Source of the DNA: CAYSAA01 sp964428905
GTDB lineage: Bacteria > Atribacterota > Phoenicimicrobiia > Phoenicimicrobiales > Stramentimicrobiaceae
Length of the DNA: 9,091 bases
Direction of reading: 5' to 3'
Assembly: GCA_964428905.1 (NCBI GenBank)
Contig: CAYSAA010000149.1
Span: forward strand, 1 to 9,091
Below the pieces are notes generated by a model that was not told the DNA's origin, did no database searches, and saw only the letters and a list, made by a program, of their open reading frames with translations. Shown here one piece after another: positions 1 through 7,857 of the stretch (positions are counted from its first letter, which is position 1; each line of letters begins with the position of its first letter). The translations under genes and the position numbers were made by a program.

Positions 1-1038
1 AGAATATCACCAAGCCTGGTTATGGAAGATGCTCCAATTGTTTATGAAAATGGTTGGTCACCAGAAAATTACGAAAAAGAATTTAGAGGACCAGTCACGC
101 TAAGAGAAGCCTTTGAGGATTCCATAAATGTGATAGGAGTAAAATTATTAGAGAGAGTCGGTGTTAGAGATGTGATACAAAATGCACACAAAGCCGGTAT
201 AACAAGTACACTCAGAGCAGACCTCTCTTTAGCCTTGGGTACCTCTGAAATAACACCATTAGAAATGGCTTCTGCTTATGCCACCATAGCCAATATGGGA
301 ACGTATATTGAACCGATTTCCATACTTAAGATTGAAGATTATAACGGAAAAATATTAGAACAGAATCATATTACCGGTAAACAGGTTTTTTCTGAGGATG
401 TTTGTTATACGCTAACCATGTTGATGGAAGGTGTTATTGAAAGAGGAACAGGTTGGAATGCAAAGATTGGCCGGCCAGCAGCAGGAAAAACAGGCACAAC
501 CGACGAATGCATCGATGCTTGGTTTGTCGGGTTTACCCCCGAATTAGTATGCTCCGTCTATGTGGGAAATGATGATCGCAAAACACTGGGGAGTAAAATG
601 ACGGGGGGTGTAGTAGCGGCCCCCATATGGCATGATTTCATGATAAGTGCTCTCCAGGACCAACCTGTAAAAGATTTTACCAAATCGGATAACGTTAAAG
701 AAATTATAGTTTGTGCCAAAACCGGCCTTTTGCCTGGTAATCACTGTGATAAGACTGTAAAAATTACTTTTCTTTCAGGAACAGAACCACAACAAATTTG
801 TCAGGGGACATTAGAAGTACCGGCAATGGAAACCATTGAAACACAGCCTCACCGGGAAGACCTTCCGGTAATTCAGGGTGAAAAGAAATTTCCATTACTG
901 AATGAGTTAGAAACATTACAAAAGGAAAGCAAACAAAAAGATATTTCCCAAGCGGAAGAAAAAAAGGAAGAAACATTAGAATCACTGGTTGAAGAATTGA
1001 GAACGAGACTGGAGCAGAGAGAAAAACAAACAAACTAA
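1..1038 (+). CDS. Class A penicillin-binding protein (PBP1A-type), C-terminal part, truncated by window edge
   Basis: Bifunctional peptidoglycan synthase family. The part seen here is the transpeptidase domain, which crosslinks stem peptides outside the membrane. The reading frame is open from base 1, so the true start, the glycosyltransferase domain and the SxxK catalytic serine lie left of the window; the Met at base 22 is internal. The second active-site motif SxN is seen as Ser-Ile-Asn at 121-129. The third is Lys-Thr-Gly-Thr-Thr at 487-501, followed by the DAWFVGFTPELV block typical of class A enzymes. Further on is a cysteine-containing GLLPGNHC / GTEPQQIC segment, also usual in PBP1A. 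The last 50 or so residues are rich in Glu, Lys and Gln and look like a charged, possibly coiled-coil tail. 345 residues are visible. It converges on mutS2 with 14 bases between stops and no recognisable terminator. Family assignment is secure; which PBP1 paralogue it is cannot be told. Confidence 0.93.
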   Translation, partial: RISPSLVMEDAPIVYENGWSPENYEKEFRGPVTLREAFEDSINVIGVKLLERVGVRDVIQNAHKAGITSTLRADLSLALGTSEITPLEMASAYATIANMGTYIEPISILKIEDYNGKILEQNHITGKQVFSEDVCYTLTMLMEGVIERGTGWNAKIGRPAAGKTGTTDECIDAWFVGFTPELVCSVYVGNDDRKTLGSKMTGGVVAAPIWHDFMISALQDQPVKDFTKSDNVKEIIVCAKTGLLPGNHCDKTVKITFLSGTEPQQICQGTLEVPAMETIETQPHREDLPVIQGEKKFPLLNELETLQKESKQKDISQAEEKKEETLESLVEELRTRLEQREKQTN

Positions 1039-1052
1039 TATCAGCTTAGCTC

Positions 1053-3428
1053 TTAAAAATAAACCACAGTTACCCCGTCACCTCCTTCATTTGCTTTACC
1101 ATAACGGTAAGACTTAACATAGACAAGCTGTTCTAACAAACAAGCAACTTTTTCCCTTAATATTCCCTTTCCTCTGCCATGGATAATATATACCGGGGAA
1201 ATATTTAATAAAAAAGCATCATCAAGGTATTTTTCCAACCTGATCTGTGCATCTTCTGTGTTCATCTGACGGATATTTATTTCATGTTTAAATTTAGCCT
1301 TTTTCTCTAGCCTATCACTATGTGCTAAATAATTTGATGATGTATAGACTGTTTCATCATTTTTTGCTTCTTTTGGCAACTCATCTTTACCGATTTTTTG
1401 AATATCAACAAAGGGAATCGTTAATTTAAGATGTTCTACTTGTATTTTGTATTGCTGCTTTTTTATGTTTTTGCTAATAACTACTCCTTTTCTATCAAGA
1501 CTTTTGACTAGAACATAATCACCCTCATCGATATGACCTACATCTTCCTGGGGTAATTTAAATTTCTCTATATTTTTCTTTATTTTGTCACTGAAACTTT
1601 CCAAAATATTCTGTTCTTCATTATATACCGCCTGTTCGGATTTTTTTCTTTTAATCGAATGAATAATTTCCCTGGCTTTTTTCTGTGTAGAGGTAAGTAT
1701 TTCTTTGGCTTCCATATAGGCTTCCAACTTAACTTTCTGTTTTTCCTTTTCAAAATTACCTATCTTCAATTCCAGCTCTTTTCTTAATTCCATGACCTCT
1801 TGTTTTTCCCTTTCAGAGTGCTCAAAATTTCTTGCTATTCTAGTTCTGTCTTTTTCTATTTCCTTGATCAAGTTTTCTAAATCCAATTTTTCCTTCTTTA
1901 AATATTGCCTTGCTTCCTTGATTATTATTTCTGACAAGCCAAGTCTTTGCGCAACAGAAAAAGCACAGCTTTTTCCCGGAAGACCAATAGAAATTTCATA
2001 GGTTGGTTGAAGCGTTATCTCATCAAATTCTACCCTGGCATTCATTACCCTTTCAGTAAGATAGGCATAAGCCTTAATACTATCATGATGAGTAGTACTT
2101 AAAACCTTAGCCCCTTGTTGCCTTAATGAATCAAGAATAGCCATACTTAAAGCAGATCCTTCTGAAGGATCCGTTCCAGCTCCTAATTCATCCAATAAAA
2201 CTAGTGTATTTTCGTCAGCTGAATTTACTATTTTAATTATATGCTGCATATGAGAAGAAAAGGTACTCAAATTCTGTTCTATGCTTTGCTCATCACCAAT
2301 ATCGGCAAATATTTTTTTAAAGATTGCCACTTCACTATCCTGACCTGCAGGAATATGCAACCCAGATTGAGTCATTAGTTGTAACAAGCCTACGGTTTTC
2401 AAGGTAACAGTTTTTCCACCGGTGTTGGGTCCGGTAATCACCAAGACGTCAAAATTTTCACCTAATTCAATATCAATAGGGGTAACCTTGTTCTTTAAAA
2501 GAGGATGCCTGCCTTTAAAAATATGGATTTGTCCGTTGGGATTAATTTTTGGTTCAACTGCTCTCATCTGAAGACTTATTTGTGCTTTGGCATTAATAAA
2601 ATCTAGATAACCCAATTCTTGATATGAATGTAAGATATCCATACTATTTTGACCAACTAAAGCAGTCAGTGTTTGTAGTATTCTATATTCCTCTTTTTTC
2701 TCTTCCTGGTGAAGTTCTCTTAATCCATTATTAAGTTCTACTATAGGAAGGGGTTCAATAAAAACGGTTACTCCGCTTTCTGACTTATCCTGGACAATGC
2801 CAGGGAATTTGCCTTTTTCCTGCTGCTTAATAGGCAAAACATACCTACCCTGTCGAATGGTAATAATACCATCTTGGATAAAAGAACGATTATGAGGATC
2901 TCTGATCATATTTTCTAATCGGTCGCGAATCTTCTTTTCAGTATTACGAATCTGTTGCCTTATTTTTTTTAAATTAGGACTAGCTTCATCGACAATTTCA
3001 GCTTCTTCATTAATACATCTCTTAATCTCTTTTTCCAATAGTCTAAAGACTTTCAACTGAGAAACTTTTCTTTTAATCAGTGGATATTCTTCATCTGATA
3101 CTCTATAAAAAAACTCCCTGACCAGGTACAAGCATTCCAATACTTTGGCTATGGTTAAAAGATTTTTAGGAGTTAAAATAGTACCGTGTATCTTGGATTG
3201 TTTCATCTCTGCTTCAATATCATCCAAAGACATTAATGGCAAATACCCTTCCTGTTTTAAAATATTTTTCATTTCAGTGGTTTCTTTTTGCCATTCCTGT
3301 ACAAGAGAAAACCCTGAAGAAGGGCATAGCTTTTTCAGCCATTGTTTACCCGAGCTTGTAAATATCTCTCTTTCTAATATTCCTTTTATTTTAAGATAAT
3401 CCAATACGATATAGAGGTGTTTATCCAT
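1053..3428 (-). CDS. mutS2: MutS2 family ATPase with C-terminal Smr domain
   Basis: MutS2 proteins resemble the clamp and ATPase parts of MutS but lack its mismatch-recognition domain. They are known for suppressing recombination and, in B. subtilis, for acting on collided ribosomes (RqcU). Visible in order: helical N-terminal core; Walker A GPNTGGKT (2409-2432); signature segment SIEQNLSTFSSHM; Walker B LLDELGAGTD; a long charged coiled-coil stretch; a KOW-like segment (GDYVLVKSLDRKGVV); and a C-terminal Smr domain with HGRGKG (1164-1181) and EGGDGVTVV. Length (791 aa) is normal for the family. I chose the ATG at 3428, giving MDKHLYIVLDYLKIKGIL, which aligns with usual MutS2 N-termini. An in-frame TTG at 3437 would add three residues. 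Neither has a convincing Shine-Dalgarno sequence, so translation may be coupled to cvpA, whose stop is 20 bases upstream. Oddity: the usual LDLRG motif at the start of Smr reads INIRQ. Confidence 0.95.
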   Translation of the reverse strand: MDKHLYIVLDYLKIKGILEREIFTSSGKQWLKKLCPSSGFSLVQEWQKETTEMKNILKQEGYLPLMSLDDIEAEMKQSKIHGTILTPKNLLTIAKVLECLYLVREFFYRVSDEEYPLIKRKVSQLKVFRLLEKEIKRCINEEAEIVDEASPNLKKIRQQIRNTEKKIRDRLENMIRDPHNRSFIQDGIITIRQGRYVLPIKQQEKGKFPGIVQDKSESGVTVFIEPLPIVELNNGLRELHQEEKKEEYRILQTLTALVGQNSMDILHSYQELGYLDFINAKAQISLQMRAVEPKINPNGQIHIFKGRHPLLKNKVTPIDIELGENFDVLVITGPNTGGKTVTLKTVGLLQLMTQSGLHIPAGQDSEVAIFKKIFADIGDEQSIEQNLSTFSSHMQHIIKIVNSADENTLVLLDELGAGTDPSEGSALSMAILDSLRQQGAKVLSTTHHDSIKAYAYLTERVMNARVEFDEITLQPTYEISIGLPGKSCAFSVAQRLGLSEIIIKEARQYLKKEKLDLENLIKEIEKDRTRIARNFEHSEREKQEVMELRKELELKIGNFEKEKQKVKLEAYMEAKEILTSTQKKAREIIHSIKRKKSEQAVYNEEQNILESFSDKIKKNIEKFKLPQEDVGHIDEGDYVLVKSLDRKGVVISKNIKKQQYKIQVEHLKLTIPFVDIQKIGKDELPKEAKNDETVYTSSNYLAHSDRLEKKAKFKHEINIRQMNTEDAQIRLEKYLDDAFLLNISPVYIIHGRGKGILREKVACLLEQLVYVKSYRYGKANEGGDGVTVVYF

Positions 3429-3448
3429 TATTATCAATTCTATGTATC

Positions 3449-3994
3449 TTATACATTAATATTCTGATACAATCTTTCCTTTAAAAAATCAGTTTCAAAC
3501 TGAAAATGTGCAGGTAACCATTCTTTCAATGTATTATAAACAATGATCAATCCGTTGAAAAAAAACTTAGCTAAAATTGACTGCCTGATTTGGTATTCAA
3601 TCTCCAACGGCAAGGGAATAAAGTTAATTAAGAACAGCAATAAGCCAACTATAATGATTCCCCTGATAAAACCAAATAAGGCGCCACCAATATTGTTGAT
3701 CCAGCTTAACAGTAACAATGCAGTAATGTGAGTTAAAACCTCTTCCAGTAAACGAAAGAAAATAATAACCACAATAAAAATCAAAATAAAACTAAGTACA
3801 TTCGATAAGGTCTGATTCCACTTAAATTGTTTTATTAAAAACATACTCAAATTGGCATACCAGAAGATAGAAATAAAAATAGCAGAAATTAACCCAACTA
3901 ATGTCAATATTTCTGCAATAATTCCCCTTTTAAACCCCAATAAAACATTGAACAAAATAACAATAAGAATGATTAGATCAACCCAGTTAATAAT
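3449..3994 (-). CDS. cvpA: CvpA family membrane protein; start codon abnormal (AUU or frameshifted ATG)
   Basis: Small integral membrane protein of the CvpA (colicin V production) family; its molecular role is poorly defined. I see about four hydrophobic segments: an N-terminal helix ending in the conserved LLGFKRG turn, a second from IIAEILTLVG onward, a third (SFILIFIVVIIFF), and a fourth (GIIIVGLLLFLINFIPL) after GGALFGFIRG, then a short amphipathic tail. The first ordinary start in frame, TTG at 3955, would cut the first helix. The frame continues upstream and encodes IINWVDLIILIVILFNV, matching the conserved CvpA N-terminus (NWxD), so the gene must begin before 3955. The only codons available after the in-frame TGA at 4000-3998 are AAA, ATT, ATT. 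An ATG with a nearby G-rich Shine-Dalgarno lies at 4001 but one base out of frame across an A5 run. Coordinates here assume an ATT start (181 aa). It sits 42-49 bases after pheT and just before mutS2, probably in the same operon. Confidence 0.85.
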   Translation of the reverse strand: MINWVDLIILIVILFNVLLGFKRGIIAEILTLVGLISAIFISIFWYANLSMFLIKQFKWNQTLSNVLSFILIFIVVIIFFRLLEEVLTHITALLLLSWINNIGGALFGFIRGIIIVGLLLFLINFIPLPLEIEYQIRQSILAKFFFNGLIIVYNTLKEWLPAHFQFETDFLKERLYQNINV

Positions 3995-4004
3995 TTTTCA
4001 TTAT

Positions 4005-4010
4005 CCCCCT
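4005..4010 (-). promoter_or_regulatory. Putative Shine-Dalgarno sequence for cvpA
   Basis: Reads AGGGGG on the minus strand. It ends 3 bases before the out-of-frame ATG at 4001 and 10 bases before the in-frame ATT at 3994. The first spacing is short and the second slightly long, so it does not settle which codon is used. Confidence 0.5.
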
Positions 4011-4043
4011 AACAATCATTATACTTTTCAAAACAGGCAAGGC

Positions 4044-6479
4044 CTATTGTCTCAGTTCCGCATGGAAACAATCTTTTAATTTAATTTTAACACTTTCCAT
4101 TATTTTGTCGACTTCTTCATCAGTCAGTGTGCGATCTTGTGCCTGAAAAAGAATGGAGAAAGCTACACTCTTATATCCACTTTTAATCTGTTTTCCTCTA
4201 AATATATCAAACAATTCTACTTTTTTAATAATGTTATTGGTTTCCAGGATTGCTTTGTTAATTTGTTCAACAGTCACTTGCTCTATAACGACAATTGCTA
4301 TATCTCTTTTTATAGAAGGATATTTAGGCAATGGCTTATAGGTTATATATTGATCTATGAGGAGATATAGCTCGGAAAAATCAAGTTCAAAAAGAAAAAC
4401 ATCACTTGGTATCCCCAGAAAATCCATTATATTTTGATGGATTTTCCCGAATATTCCTATTTCTTGTTTGCTAACTTTAATTAGACCATTTTCTTCAATG
4501 TCAAATGAAGGGAAAGAGCCTTGTATATAATCAACATTTTCTATCCCCAGATTATCAAAAAGTGATTCTAAAATTCCTTTCAGGTAAAAAATTTCCCAAT
4601 TTTCTGTTTTTTCCCATATGTTTCCTCTTCCAGTCTTGGTTACTGCTCCGGCTATCTTTAATTTCTCCAGTGGAAGCTGTTTCTCCTGTTTATTTGATTG
4701 TGGGAAAAAGACCTTACCAATTTCGAATATTTTAATTTTTTCCACTTTACGATTGACATTCCATTGAATAGTTTTAAGCAATCCCGGGATTAAAGTAGTA
4801 CGCATAATAGTTTGGTCCTGTATTAAGGGGTTCGATAATTTTACTGTTTTACGCCAGGTATGAGAATCTGGCAAATTCATCCAGTCAAAATAAGCCGGGG
4901 TAATCATGCTATAACCAATCATCTGATGCATTCCACAAGCTACAAAGATATTTCTTATTTTATCCACTATCTCTTGCCTTGCACTTTTACCTTTTTGAAT
5001 AACAGTTGATTTAAATAACGTAGAGGGAATTTTATCATAGCCAAATATCTTGGCAATTTCTTCAATGATGTCCACATCTCTTTGGACATCTCCTCTAAAA
5101 CTGGGCGGAATAAGTTTTATAGAATGATTGTCCCGCTCAACAATCTTAAATTCTAAGCTTTTTAAAATTTCAATCATTTTTTCACCAGATTTAAGTTTAG
5201 ACGTTTCTAGTGCTGTACCAATAATTTTTTCTACTTTATCAAAGTGCAATTGAATGTATTTTTTTCTACCCAGTTTTTCACTGCACTGATCAATCACACC
5301 GGTAAGAATTTTCGCAGGCGTTAGCTGATTGATTAGATAAGCAGATCGATTCAATGCGTAAATCTGTCCATCCGGATCAATACCCTTTTCAAAACGATTG
5401 GAAGCATCGGTCCTCAAAGAAAAATAACGACTGGTTCTTCTGTTATTCACCGGGTCAAAATATGCTGACTCTAAAAAAACATCTTCTGTTTGGTCTTTAA
5501 TCTCAGAATTTTCGCCACCCATTATTCCCGCCAGCGCAATTGCCCTGTCTTGATCAGCAATAACTAAATTTTCTTCGGTTAACTTACGTTCAACACCATC
5601 TAAGGTGTTAAATTTTTCACCCGGACAAGCCCTACGAATAATGATTTGACAGCCATGAATAAAGTTCAAATCAAAGGCATGAAGAGGCTGACCCGTTTCC
5701 ATCATAACATAATTCGTGACATCTACCACATTGTTAATAGGCCTTATCCCTAATAGAAATAGCTTCCATCTCAACCAGAAAGGTGATTCATTTATCTGCA
5801 AGCCTTGCACTATTCTACCAGCATATCGGGGACATAAATCTTGATCTTTTACCAGAACTGAAATCTTATCACTAATCTTTTCATCTGTTTCTGTAATCTT
5901 TATCTCTGGAATATGTAATGACTTACCACTAAAAGCACTAATTTCCCGGGCAATGCCAATGATACTCAGTAAATCCGGACGATTTGAGAATATTTCAAAA
6001 TCGAAAATAACATCATTGCTGATACCATCTAAGGTATTTAATTCTTTCCCTATAGGCAATCTTTTATCTAAAATCAAAACACCTGGTGATTTGCTTTTTT
6101 CCAAGCCCAGTTCAGAGGCCGAACAAATCATACCTTTGGATAAAATACCTTGTATATTCTTTCTCTCAATTTTTCCCATTCCGGGTAATGTAGCACCTTC
6201 TAAGGCAAAAGGTATATAATTGCCAACTTTCATATTCTTCGCACCACAAACTACTTCCAGTTCTTCATTTTTTATATCTACTCGGCAAACAGACAGACTA
6301 TTGTTTTGATTATGAGTACGAATCTCTTTTATTTCTCCCACTACAACCCCTTTTATATCCTCAAATAGCGCTTTGCTATGTTCGGCAACAATACCATTCA
6401 TTGAAAGTCGATCTGCTAGTTCATCTGGAGATAATTCAATATCAACATACTCTTTTAACAAATTATATGAAACCTGCAT
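4044..6479 (-). CDS. pheT: Phenylalanine-tRNA ligase beta subunit
   Basis: Beta subunit of the cytosolic alpha2-beta2 synthetase that charges tRNAPhe; this subunit provides editing and tRNA-binding domains. Visible in order: an N-terminal segment with the EMAP-like tRNA-binding fold (about residues 40-150, VVVGEIKEIRTH through KGMICSASELGL); the B3/B4 editing domain region (SNRPDLLSIIGIARE, then HAFDLNFIHG); the B5 domain ending in FGYDKIP; the catalytic-like core (FEIGKVFFPQ); and a C-terminal FDX-ACB anticodon-binding domain (KYPSIKRDIAIVV to the end). At 811 aa it is full length. The ATG at 6479 is preceded by GAGGGGAG with 9 bases of spacing. It follows pheS by 30 bases, consistent with one transcript under the T-box upstream of pheS. 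No broken or missing domain is seen. Confidence 0.98.
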   Translation of the reverse strand: MQVSYNLLKEYVDIELSPDELADRLSMNGIVAEHSKALFEDIKGVVVGEIKEIRTHNQNNSLSVCRVDIKNEELEVVCGAKNMKVGNYIPFALEGATLPGMGKIERKNIQGILSKGMICSASELGLEKSKSPGVLILDKRLPIGKELNTLDGISNDVIFDFEIFSNRPDLLSIIGIAREISAFSGKSLHIPEIKITETDEKISDKISVLVKDQDLCPRYAGRIVQGLQINESPFWLRWKLFLLGIRPINNVVDVTNYVMMETGQPLHAFDLNFIHGCQIIIRRACPGEKFNTLDGVERKLTEENLVIADQDRAIALAGIMGGENSEIKDQTEDVFLESAYFDPVNNRRTSRYFSLRTDASNRFEKGIDPDGQIYALNRSAYLINQLTPAKILTGVIDQCSEKLGRKKYIQLHFDKVEKIIGTALETSKLKSGEKMIEILKSLEFKIVERDNHSIKLIPPSFRGDVQRDVDIIEEIAKIFGYDKIPSTLFKSTVIQKGKSARQEIVDKIRNIFVACGMHQMIGYSMITPAYFDWMNLPDSHTWRKTVKLSNPLIQDQTIMRTTLIPGLLKTIQWNVNRKVEKIKIFEIGKVFFPQSNKQEKQLPLEKLKIAGAVTKTGRGNIWEKTENWEIFYLKGILESLFDNLGIENVDYIQGSFPSFDIEENGLIKVSKQEIGIFGKIHQNIMDFLGIPSDVFLFELDFSELYLLIDQYITYKPLPKYPSIKRDIAIVVIEQVTVEQINKAILETNNIIKKVELFDIFRGKQIKSGYKSVAFSILFQAQDRTLTDEEVDKIMESVKIKLKDCFHAELRQ

Positions 6480-6509
6480 GTCGTTTTACTCCCCTCATCA
6501 ATGTTCAAT

Positions 6510-7523
6510 CTATTTAAACTGACTTAAAAAGCGTAAATCATTTTCGAAAAACAACCGAATATCTGTAATTCCATACTTAAGCATGGCAATTCTTTCTGCA
6601 CCCATTCCAAAAGCAAAACCTGTCAATCTTTCGGAATCATAACCCGCCATCTCCAAAACATGAGGATGTACCATTCCTGCCCCCATAATTTCCAACCAGC
6701 CGGTATATCCGCAGGATCTGCATCCCTTACCTTTACACAAACCACATGATACATCAACTTCTGCACCGGGCTCCACGAAAGGGAAATAACCTGGTCTAAA
6801 TCTAACTTTTCTATCTTTACCAAAAACCTGGTGACAAAATTCAGTAATTACTCCTTTCAGGTCACTGAGAGAAACGTTTTCATCAACCGCCAGTCCTTCT
6901 ATCTGATGGAACATGGGTGTGTGCGTACTGTCAATTGAATCCCTGCGATAACATTTACCGGTTGAGATAATTCGGACAGGTGGAGACTGGCTTTCCATAG
7001 TTCTAACCTGCATGGGGGAAGTCTGGGTTCTTAGCAGAATTTCCGGTGTAATGTAAAAAGAATCTTGGTCATCTCTAGCCGGGTGATCTCTGGGAATATT
7101 CAAACCCTCAAAATTGTAATAATCCAGTTCTATTTCAGGTCCATCAACAACCTGAAACCCCATACCGAGAAATATATTTTCGGTTTGACGAAGTATTAAT
7201 TCAATGGGGTGAACAACCCCCATTTCAAAACGTTTCCCCGGAATAGTTATATCAAAAATTTCCTTTGTTACAAATATTTGGCTCGCCAGTTCCTTCTCCT
7301 TTTCCTCTATAATCTGCTGTATCTGCTGTTTTGTTTGATTCAGTAACTTGCCTATTTTAGGCTTATCTTCCCTGGGTAATGAAGTAATATTTTTTAACAT
7401 CTGGACAATATAACCCCTACGGCCTATGTACTCATTTTTTATTCTTTCCAAATCTTCTCTGGTCTTAATTGAAGCAATCTGTCTGCTAAATTCTTCCCTT
7501 AAATATTCTATTCTTTCTTCCAA
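6510..7523 (-). CDS. pheS: Phenylalanine-tRNA ligase alpha subunit
   Basis: Catalytic subunit, a class II aminoacyl-tRNA synthetase that activates phenylalanine with ATP. The first 80 or so residues are a charged coiled-coil arm that binds tRNA. Motif 2 is visible around GKCYRRDSIDSTHTPMFHQIEG and motif 3 in GFAFGMGAERIAMLKYGI. Between them is a four-cysteine cluster, C-x2-C-x4-C-x2-C (6711-6746), a possible zinc knuckle. I place the start at TTG 7523, giving MEERIEYLREEF (337 aa). AAAGGAGG lies 8 bases upstream of this TTG, whereas the longer alternative GTG at 7532 overlaps that same Shine-Dalgarno sequence and cannot sensibly be initiated from it. The N-terminus MEERI also resembles MEEKL of B. 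subtilis PheS. Expression is expected to rise when tRNAPhe is uncharged, through the T-box leader just upstream. Confidence 0.97.
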   Translation of the reverse strand: MEERIEYLREEFSRQIASIKTREDLERIKNEYIGRRGYIVQMLKNITSLPREDKPKIGKLLNQTKQQIQQIIEEKEKELASQIFVTKEIFDITIPGKRFEMGVVHPIELILRQTENIFLGMGFQVVDGPEIELDYYNFEGLNIPRDHPARDDQDSFYITPEILLRTQTSPMQVRTMESQSPPVRIISTGKCYRRDSIDSTHTPMFHQIEGLAVDENVSLSDLKGVITEFCHQVFGKDRKVRFRPGYFPFVEPGAEVDVSCGLCKGKGCRSCGYTGWLEIMGAGMVHPHVLEMAGYDSERLTGFAFGMGAERIAMLKYGITDIRLFFENDLRFLSQFK

Positions 7524-7531
7524 GAAAAACA

Positions 7532-7539
7532 CCTCCTTT
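7532..7539 (-). promoter_or_regulatory. Shine-Dalgarno sequence that sets the pheS start
   Basis: AAAGGAGG on the minus strand, 8 bases before TTG at 7523. Its last G is also the first base of a GTG at 7532, which rules out that GTG as the start. Confidence 0.85.
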
Positions 7540-7542
7540 TAT

Positions 7543-7595
7543 AAAAAAAAGAAGTTTACAAATTTCCCTTTAAAGGGACGAAAATTGTAAACTTC
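7543..7595 (-). terminator. Intrinsic terminator within the pheST T-box leader
   Basis: Perfect 11-bp outer arms, GAAGTTTACAA (7595-7585) and TTGTAAACTTC (7561-7551), enclose an inner CCCTTTAAAGGG palindrome. A run of eight T follows directly (7550-7543). The T-box core ends one base upstream, and the CGTCCCTTT segment needed for the antiterminator lies inside this hairpin, so the two structures exclude each other. Confidence 0.93.
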
Positions 7596-7798
7596 TCCGC
7601 GTTACCACCCTTTTTGACTTACCCTATATCTAAGTCCAAACTCTTTTCTTCTATAACGGGAAGAAAACGTCCAAGCCTACTTAACTATTTTCAGCCGGCT
7701 ATCGTGAAGTGAAATTTGATAAAATCATTTCTGCTTACCAATTCAGTAACTATATAATAATATAGCTAATGATGGAGATGATTTTATCTACTATCTTC
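7543..7798 (-). promoter_or_regulatory. T-box leader (tRNAPhe-sensing) of pheST
   Basis: The minus strand carries the T-box core AAGGGTGGTAACGCGG (7597-7612), close to the consensus AGGGTGGNACCGCG, followed by an intrinsic terminator. Stem I can be drawn as GAAG (7798-7795) pairing with CTTC (7709-7706), then an internal loop, then an 11-bp helix (7788-7778 with 7728-7718). The 3' side of the internal loop contains UUC followed by A (7713-7711), a Phe codon in the position expected of a specifier. A region with GCC/GGC arms and TGAA/AAGTA resembles Stem II. TTTTCTTC and GAAGAAAA around a loop containing CCCGTTA form Stem III. The bulge UGGU would pair with a tRNA ending ACCA. The antiterminator can form between AAAGGG (7613-7608) and CCCTTT (7577-7572), which competes with the terminator. 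I found no convincing promoter in 7799-7857, so the leader may also be read from the rplT side. Confidence 0.95.
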
Positions 7799-7857
7799 TA
7801 ATTGTTTTACTTTATTAATTATTTTATGAAACCCACATTTTAATTAAGGTATAAAAA

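Noticed and set aside
544..1033. Opposite-strand open frames inside the penicillin-binding protein gene
   Set aside because: They overlap a clearly coding gene, lack Shine-Dalgarno sequences and have no recognisable protein features.
3987..4001. MKNY-stop mini-ORF upstream of cvpA as a regulatory leader peptide
   Set aside because: A one-base indel explains it more simply, since removing one A joins this ATG to the conserved CvpA N-terminus; kept only as an alternative in the cvpA finding.
7693..7700. AGCCGGCT palindrome as a protein-binding site
   Set aside because: It lies within the Stem II region of the T-box leader, where its bases are explained by RNA structure.
7799..7857. Possible promoter for the T-box transcript (TAAAAT at 7826-7821)
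   Set aside because: No -35 element at suitable spacing; a hexamer match alone is expected by chance in this composition.
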